A stretch of DNA of 64,000 nt from Atherinomorus stipes (taxonomy: Eukaryota > Chordata > Actinopteri > Atheriniformes > Atherinidae), in NCBI GenBank assembly GCA_023101725.1, contig JALJCO010010250.1:62001-126000 (forward strand). Direction: 5' to 3'. Shown here piece after piece: positions 58,136 to 64,000 of this stretch (its first letter is position 1; each line of letters opens with the position of its first letter). The notes below the pieces were generated by a model. The model saw only the letters and a program-made list of their open reading frames with translations, was not told where the DNA came from and made no database searches. Both the position numbers and the translations under genes were made by a program.

Positions 58136-58238
58136 AGTCAGAGCTCCATTGTTGCGATTCTGGATGTAGATACTCAGAGTTGATGGAACCAACTAAAAGC
58201 AGCTGATCTGGAACCAGAAACTCAGAGTTGCTCTGCTC

Positions 58239-58345
58239 AGACTAAGTCAACCCAGAGTTTCTAACTAGACTCGGACTAAGTCAACCCAGAGTTTCTAACT
58301 AGACTCAAACTAAGTCAACCCAAAGTTTCTGACCGAACTCAGTCT
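58239..58345 (+). repeat. 34-bp tandem repeat, three units
   Basis: ACTAAGTCAACCCAGAGTTT followed by CTAACTAGACTC occurs three times with few changes. Confidence 0.8.
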
Positions 58346-58379
58346 TAGTTAAACTTCCTTTCTGCAACAGACCCCTGGT

Positions 58380-59619
58380 CTCTGAAAATTAACGGAAATT
58401 GTTTGTTCATCCTTAGAGTTTCTGTTTTTCAAAGTTGTTATTAAGTTCATGAAAACATTAACTGTTTGAAAAACTTGTTTAGTTTTGACTTTGTGCGTTT
58501 GTCTTTTAGGCTTTGTAAATGAAAGGTTGAGTATGGAAGATGTAGTCACTTCATTTCACTTCATAAGGGACACATTTAGGTCCATAAAAATGGGAAAAAA
58601 CAGGAAGAAAAATACAGTCACATACACATTTGTAGTTCCATATACTGGAATCAAACTTGGCTCAACTTTTTGTAGTTCTGTCGGTGATAAGATGATGCTT
58701 TTTGAGGAATCTGCTATTTCCTTTTATTTATTCATTTATTTGACAGGGACATTGCATTTGTACATAGTCACAAAAAGTCCGTAGCTGATGTCATGCAAAC
58801 ATGGGTTTATAGCTAGAGCTAATCTACACACACATCTGGATTATGTAATACAGCATCAAAGTGGAGGCAATAACACCAGCAAACAGTTGACTTGCACGAG
58901 TCCATGTGAGCATCTGAAGCAGCAGCCTGAGTCCATCATTATTCCACTCTGGGTTTCTGCTGTTTGTTTCCAACAGGTCCAGAGGTGGGCAGTTAGGTAG
59001 ACAGAACACACTTCCACCATTCTCACTATACATTTGGGAACCCTTCTGATACATATAACATGACAGTGACACAGACGACGTAATCATTCAGACATGTGGA
59101 TGACATCATCAGTCAGTCTGATGGTGGAAACATTTGTTTGACTCAGTTTTCTGCAGCTGAATGAAGATGATTATCATGTCGCTGTTTAGAAATAATCAAT
59201 CATTATTAGAAATCTCTAATAATTCTGACAGAACCTCTGAGCTGGTCTGTGGTCCATCCGATCCATTCAGGTGTGTTCTGTTTTGCTCTGACTCACTTCT
59301 TCCTGTCCTGCTGCCAGTCACACCTGGAGCACCAGCCACCTCGGCTGCCGTAACCATGGTGATGGTGGATTAGCATCCCAGAGTATGAGTGCGTTTGGGT
59401 GTACAGCAGAAAAAGAGATGTTGTGTCACAGCTCAGCACCTGGTTCTGATGCCAGACCCGGGGGGGGGGGGGACTAGCCTTTCATTTTAATTTATACTTT
59501 TAAATATTCTCATTTATAATTAAGTTATTTTCATGTTGGTACTAAATTATCATAATTAGAATCCCTTCTTGTGTGGGCTTTTTCAGCTGTGTGAAAACTT
59601 CCCTATATGTGTATATATA
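58380..59619. other. intron sequence, no gene seen
   Basis: The stretch around 58725-58760 (TTTATTTGACAGGGACATTG) resembles a dispersed fish repeat. The 99-residue frame at 58485-58784 follows an acceptor-like TTTTAG but has no known domain. A G12 run lies at 59460. Confidence 0.4.
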
Positions 59620-59621
59620 TA

Positions 59622-61203
59622 CAACTCTGTGAAAAAGTTTTTGCCCCCTTCCTAATTTCCTACTTTTTTGCATGTTTGTCACACTTAAATGTTTCAGATC
59701 ATCAAATAAATTTAAATGTGAGACAAAGATAACACAAGTAAACACAAAATGCAGATTTTAAATGAAGATTTTTTTATATTAGGGGGGGGGGTCCAAACTT
59801 AAATGGCCCTGTGTGAAAAAGTGATCTTCCCCTAAACCTAATAACTGGTTGTTCCACCTTTAGCAGCAGCAACTGCAATCAAGCGTTTGTGATAACTGGC
59901 AGTGAGTCTTCTACAGCGCTGTGGAGGAATTTTGTTCCACTCATCTTTGCAGAATTGTTGTAATTCAGCCACATTGGAGGCTTTTCCAGCATGAACCGCC
60001 TTTTTAAGGTCATGCCACAGCATCTCAGTGGGATTCAGGTGGGGACTTTGACTAGGCCACTCCAAAGTCTTCATTTTGCTTTTCTTAAGCCATTCAGAGG
60101 TGGACTTGCTGGTGTGTTCTGGATCATTGTTCTGCTGCAGAACCCAAGTGCGCTTCAGCTTGAGGTCACCAACAGATGGCCGGACATTCTCCTTCAGGAT
60201 TTTCTGGTAGAAGCAGAATTCATGGTTCCATTTACCACAGCAAGTCTTCCAGGTCCTGAAGCAGCAAAACAGCCCCAGACCATCACACTAAAACCACCAT
60301 ATTTTACTTTAGGTACAGTATGATGTTCCCTTTCTGAAATGCCGTGTTACTTTTACGCCAGATGTAATGGAACCTTCCAAAAAGTTCCACTTTTGTCTCG
60401 TCAGTCCACAGAGTATTTTCCCAAAAGTCTTGGGGATCATCAAGATGCTTTCTGGCTAAACTGAGACGAGCCTTTATGTTCTTTTTGCTCAGCAGTGGTT
60501 TTGGTCTTGGAATTCTGCCATGCAGCCATTTTTGCCCCCCAGTCTCTTTCTGATGGTGGAGTCATGAACACTGACCTTAATTGAAGCAAGTGAGGCCTGC
60601 AGTTCTTGGATGTTGTTCTGGGGTCTTTTGTGACCTCTTGGATGAGTCGTCGCTGTGCTCTTGATGTAATTTTGGTCGGCCGGCCACTCCTGGGAAGGTT
60701 CACCACTGTTCCATGTTTTCACCATTTGTGTATAATGGCTCTCACTGTGGTTCTCTGGAGTCCCAAAGCTTTAGAAATGGCTTTGGAACCTTTTCCAGAC
60801 TGATAGATCTCAATTACTTTGTTTCTGAATTTTTACTGATTTTTTTTTTGGATCACAACATGATGTCTAGCTTTTAAGGATCTTTTGGTCTACTAAACTT
60901 CGTCAGGCAGGTCCTATTTAAGTGATTTCTTGATTGAGAACTGGTGTGGCACTAATCCGGCCTTGGCTTTCCAAAGATGTGATAAACCACAATTAATTTA
61001 TGTTTTAACTGGGGGGGCAATCACTTTTTCACACAGGACCATGGAGGTCTCTCCCCCCCCCCTTACTAATAACAATCTCCATTCAAAAACTGCATTTTCT
61101 GTTTACTTGTGTTATCTTTGACTCATTAAAATTTGTTTGATGATCTGAAACATTTAAGTGTGACAAACATGCAAAAATGTAAGAAATTTTTCACACAGCT
61201 GTG
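59622..61203 (-). mobile_element. Tc1-like transposon, nearly full length
   Basis: Same family as 27699-28743. The left end CAACTCTGTGAAAAAGTTTT and right end TTTTTCACACAGCTG are inverted, with about 170 bases of matching subterminal sequence. The flanks are a TA-rich microsatellite (61202-61280), blurring the TA duplication. Its 1.58 kb includes the DNA-binding region missing from the other copy. Confidence 0.9.
59838..60790 (-). pseudogene. Tc1-like transposase, full-length but broken
   Basis: DDE transposase of the Tc1 type. The N-terminal paired-like helix-turn-helix is visible as NLPRSGRPTKITSRAQRRLI (60640-60700). The C-terminal catalytic segment reads SPHLNPTEMLWHDLKK (third acid present) at 59990-60050. 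These lie in different frames, and the frames at 60440-60706 and 60489-60725 overlap, so there are at least two frameshifts. The conserved NPIE is NPTE here. Confidence 0.9.
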
Positions 61204-61717
61204 TGTATATATATATATATGTATATATATATATACATATATATATGTATATGTATATATGTATGTGTGTGTGTGTTGTGTTGTTTCATTTATGGTGACA
61301 TTTCGTGCCCAATTATTGGCTTTCTTCAGTGATGTATTAGAACAGACCGATAAGTTAATGGACATAAGATAGTGGTTGCTAGCATGAAGAGAGGCTCGTG
61401 TCAGGTCTAACGCTGCATGAATCAGCCACTTCCACCAGACTGGGTGATTCTAGTGACGTGAAAAGACCTAGCAAGGTGGCAGCTGCTGTGACCACTGGTT
61501 CATGCGCCCCACCTTCTCCTCTGCCTTCAGAGGCATCACCTGCAGCTGGATTGACCTCAGTTCCACGAAGCCGTCTTTTCAAAGTAATAATTCACAGTTG
61601 CATCTTACTGGCAGTTGTTGAAATAAGATGCACAAAATGAACCAGAATCAGTTTGGTTGAGCTCTAGCAGCCTTTCTCAGAACTGCATGTAGTAAATGTA
61701 CTGGTGCAGGTTCATTA
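61204..61717. repeat. (TA)n/(TG)n microsatellite then unassigned sequence
   Basis: TATATATATA/GTATATGTATAT runs occupy 61206-61275. The rest has no recognised feature. Confidence 0.7.
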
Positions 61718-61725
61718 CTGAGCAT

Positions 61726-62152
61726 TAGGGCAGGGCATATGGCCCGAAATATTTATCACGTTATAAATTATGAATTTGCAATAACGATGCGATACTACGA
61801 ACAAAGTTTTTCACAGTCATCCCCTGCATTAATCACCACCCCGCCGCGGGAGAAGCTTCATGTGGAGACTGAAATGACCAAAACAAACCTTTTTCTTAGT
61901 CTAGCAGCCTTGAGAACAAGAAGAAAGTTCTCTCTTCTCATGGAGGATGGAACAAGCTGTAAGTCAAGGCTCTGCTTTTACCCTCCTCCTCCTCGGTAGC
62001 TGCAGACTGGCTGCATGTGCATTTGCCAGTATCATAACAACAGCAGTGCGCATGCGCTTTTCATACAGATTATATCATGATATTTCATTTTCTTATCATT
62101 CCCTAGTGTAACACCGGTATTACCGTGAACGGTATAATATGACCCAGCCCCA
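61726..62152. mobile_element. hAT MITE with perfect 8-bp duplication
   Basis: TAGGGCAGGGCATATGGCCC and, at the right, TAATATGACCCAGCCCCA are degenerate inverted ends. CTGAGCAT is duplicated exactly (61718-61725, 62153-62160). Confidence 0.85.
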
Positions 62153-62169
62153 CTGAGCATTACCTCACA

Positions 62170-62570
62170 GTAGATTTCTAGTTCTCGAGACCACTTTTTT
62201 TCACAGTCTTTGGTCTCAGTCTTGTCTCGGCCTTGCAATGTCTCGGACTGGCTGAGCGGTCTCGAAGGGATTTGTAACCTATGATATCCAGGCAGGCATT
62301 GTTTTTTTGTTTGTTTTTTTGTTTTCTTTTAGATATCAATAATTTACACCCCCTTCAAGTACCAAATAATTTAATCTCATTTATACTAAGCAGCTGAACC
62401 CAGTATGGTGCTTAGGGTCTACAACTCATGAGAAATGGCAAAAAAAAAAAAAAGGGGGGTGGGGATCTCGGTCTCGAGCTGAGCTAATCTTGGTCTTGGC
62501 CTTGTCTTGGTCTTGATACTCTGTGCTCTTGGTAGTGTTTTGGTCTCGCTTTGCGGTGACTACAAGTCTA
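62170..62570. repeat. TCTTGG/TCTCGG-rich simple repeat
   Basis: GTCTCAGTCTTGTCTCGGCC (62214-62233) and CTTGGTCTTGGCCTTGTCTT (62489-62508) flank a T-rich and A-rich middle (62300-62330, 62438-62451). Related to 29905-30050. Confidence 0.5.
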
Positions 62571-64000
62571 CCTCACGGCTCTGACTGGGATGTGGAAGTC
62601 TGTCAAGTGTCCAGTCTAATAAACTGTGTTCTGCCTGAAATGCAGTCAGTCGGCATCTCAGAAAGGAGAGACTGTTAGCAAGTTTATGAATAATGCGCAT
62701 GCACAAGCCCAACCTGCTAGATTCACAGCTCCCTCCCCAGCCACAGCACAGCGTGCACGAGCCACTCCGGTGTGTAGCTGACAGCAGGTGCAGATTCTCC
62801 CACCATGTCACAAACGTTGGCGAGGCGTTGTCTGAACGTTACTAACTGCTAGCAGAATGATTGTTAGCGACCTGCTGTAAACGTCAGATGAGAGTGTGAA
62901 GCTTCAGGAACATAGTATTGCTCTCGCCAATCAATCACTCTCATTGATCAGTCTTGCCAATTACCTATTGAAGTGACTGTCAATCACTCTTACGACGGCA
63001 GTAAGAGTAATTGACAAGCCAATAGACAAATTAAAACTGTAAGGAATGCAGAGATGATTGGCAGATGTTTTTCAGTCCTATTACTTTCACAGCTGATGTA
63101 TAATAATATTTATATATTTAAAGCTCTGAATTAATCATAGTGTATGTGGTAGTGAACCCAATTTTATTGAAATAAACATCTTCTATAATGCATTTAAGGC
63201 CACATGCCAAGAAGAAGTACAGCGTCCTTGTACCTCATTTCTGTGTCAACGTTCTTCTTCATTGTAATTTAAGATCAGCGTCGTGCTGCTTTGACATCAT
63301 GCTATTACTGTATGTAGCTAGCTGATGCAACTATCTCTATCCGGCCGATACGCTGCCTACTTCGTAAGGATATGGTGGCTGTGGAAATGCAGCAGAGATC
63401 AGGATTTACCGCACCATACTCCACCAAACCATACTGACCCAACCTGGACCTGCTGGTGGAAACAGAGTAGTTGAATACTTTTTATTGTGTTCTTTAGCTC
63501 ATCTGCTTTGATAAAGGCATGTTATGACATCATTAAACTAGAATTTCTCCTCTTATAAAGTCAAAGTGTATTTGATAGTCAGGGCCTACCTTCTTCCAGA
63601 CCTGTTACTGTCTCCTGGCGCCGGGACTGTTCTGGCACCACAGGTGGAGAGGTTGCTGGTCACATGACCCACTCTCGATGTGTTCTGGACATCTTTGTAG
63701 AATCAAAGCCAAATTTCAAAGCTTCAGGCATGCACACTCATACTCGCACGTCTGGCCATCTCAGAACCACATGTTGACCTAACATGTTTCCTTGGACGGG
63801 GAAGAAACCAGAGCAAACCCACCACCGGTTAGATCATGCAGATTCCTCACAGAAACTTTCCAGAGAAAGTTCCCACAGGATTCCTTCGCTGTCAAGCAAC
63901 TTCCTAACCTGGCAAAATGTTCCCACATGATTGTAACCCATCTCTATTGGATTATAACCTTTGTCGTGTGATTATTAGCAGTTCCCACCGCAGGTTTTGA
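62571..64000. other. intron sequence, no gene seen
   Basis: CCACCAAACCATACTGACCC with CTGCTGGTGGAAAC near 63420-63460 resembles the end of the element at 3169-3629. TTGGACGGGGAAGAAACCAG with AACCCACC near 63792-63823 resembles a degenerate, widely dispersed fish repeat (GGGAGGAAACCGGAG type). No exon of the EFA6/PSD gene was found here. Confidence 0.4.

Larger units (their letters stand above)
57040..58375. repeat. probable older repeat split by a LINE
   Basis: GTTCCAGGAAACGGGTTATG with AACTCTGAAACCCTGAGTC on the left and repeated CAACCCAGAGTTTCTAAC on the right share inverted AACTCTG/CAGAGTT motifs, suggesting a DNA element interrupted by the LINE at 57565-58135. The boundaries are approximate. 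Confidence 0.4.

Noticed and set aside
58485..58784. Possible next EFA6/PSD exon after an acceptor-like TTTTAG
   Set aside because: The translation has no Sec7 or other family similarity, and no matching donor was found.

Overview
The window is nuclear DNA of a ray-finned (teleost) fish. The signs are one spliced vertebrate gene with GT-AG introns, low coding density, many microsatellites, and a dense layer of fish-type mobile elements (Tc1-like, hAT, PIF/Harbinger-like and TTAA-flanked DNA transposons, tRNA-derived SINEs, LINE 3' ends). The species cannot be fixed from sequence alone.

The only protein-coding gene I can support runs left to right and is the 5' two-thirds of an EFA6/PSD family gene (PH and Sec7 domain protein, an exchange factor for the small GTPase Arf6). 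Six coding exons are placed: 41872-44448 (start codon at 42028), 48717-48825, 50991-51265, 51379-51644, 55380-55617 and 55694-55953. All junction phases agree, giving 1189 complete codons. Four EFA6 signatures occur in the expected order: the VV.F..I.KASV motif, KIARAKWEF, the [15 protein letters not shown] block, and [10 protein letters not shown]. The catalytic Sec7 and PH exons are not seen and should lie beyond position 64000. Two GC-rich stretches ending in strong splice donors (9957 and 16010) are candidate noncoding first exons, so about 32 kb upstream of the start codon may be 5' introns of this gene.

Most of the rest is mobile-element strata. 0-5 kb: a TTAA-flanked element, a Tc1-like relic split by two younger elements, and a Harbinger-like element that still carries the start of a MADF domain. 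6-9 kb: a hAT-ended element holding a TTAA-flanked element. 10-23 kb: a Tc1-type MITE, an AT-rich minisatellite, further hAT elements and the candidate promoters. 23-27 kb: a 3.8-kb hAT-ended block. 27-32 kb: two Tc1-like elements with TA duplications and a TTAA-flanked element. 36-38.6 kb: a LINE fragment containing a 12-copy 51-bp minisatellite, next to a Harbinger-like element with a SINE in it. 39-41.6 kb: a four-deep nest of elements just upstream of the first coding exon. 44-55 kb: introns filled with hAT and TTAA-flanked elements and a Tc1 relic. 55-64 kb: a large intron with an L2-like LINE tail, a 1.6-kb Tc1-like element and a hAT element.

The most notable pattern is that at least seven unrelated-looking families are bounded by TTAA and begin with AGG, AAGG or AGA, consistent with Kolobok-like or piggyBac-like movement. 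One of them keeps a conserved acidic mini-ORF.
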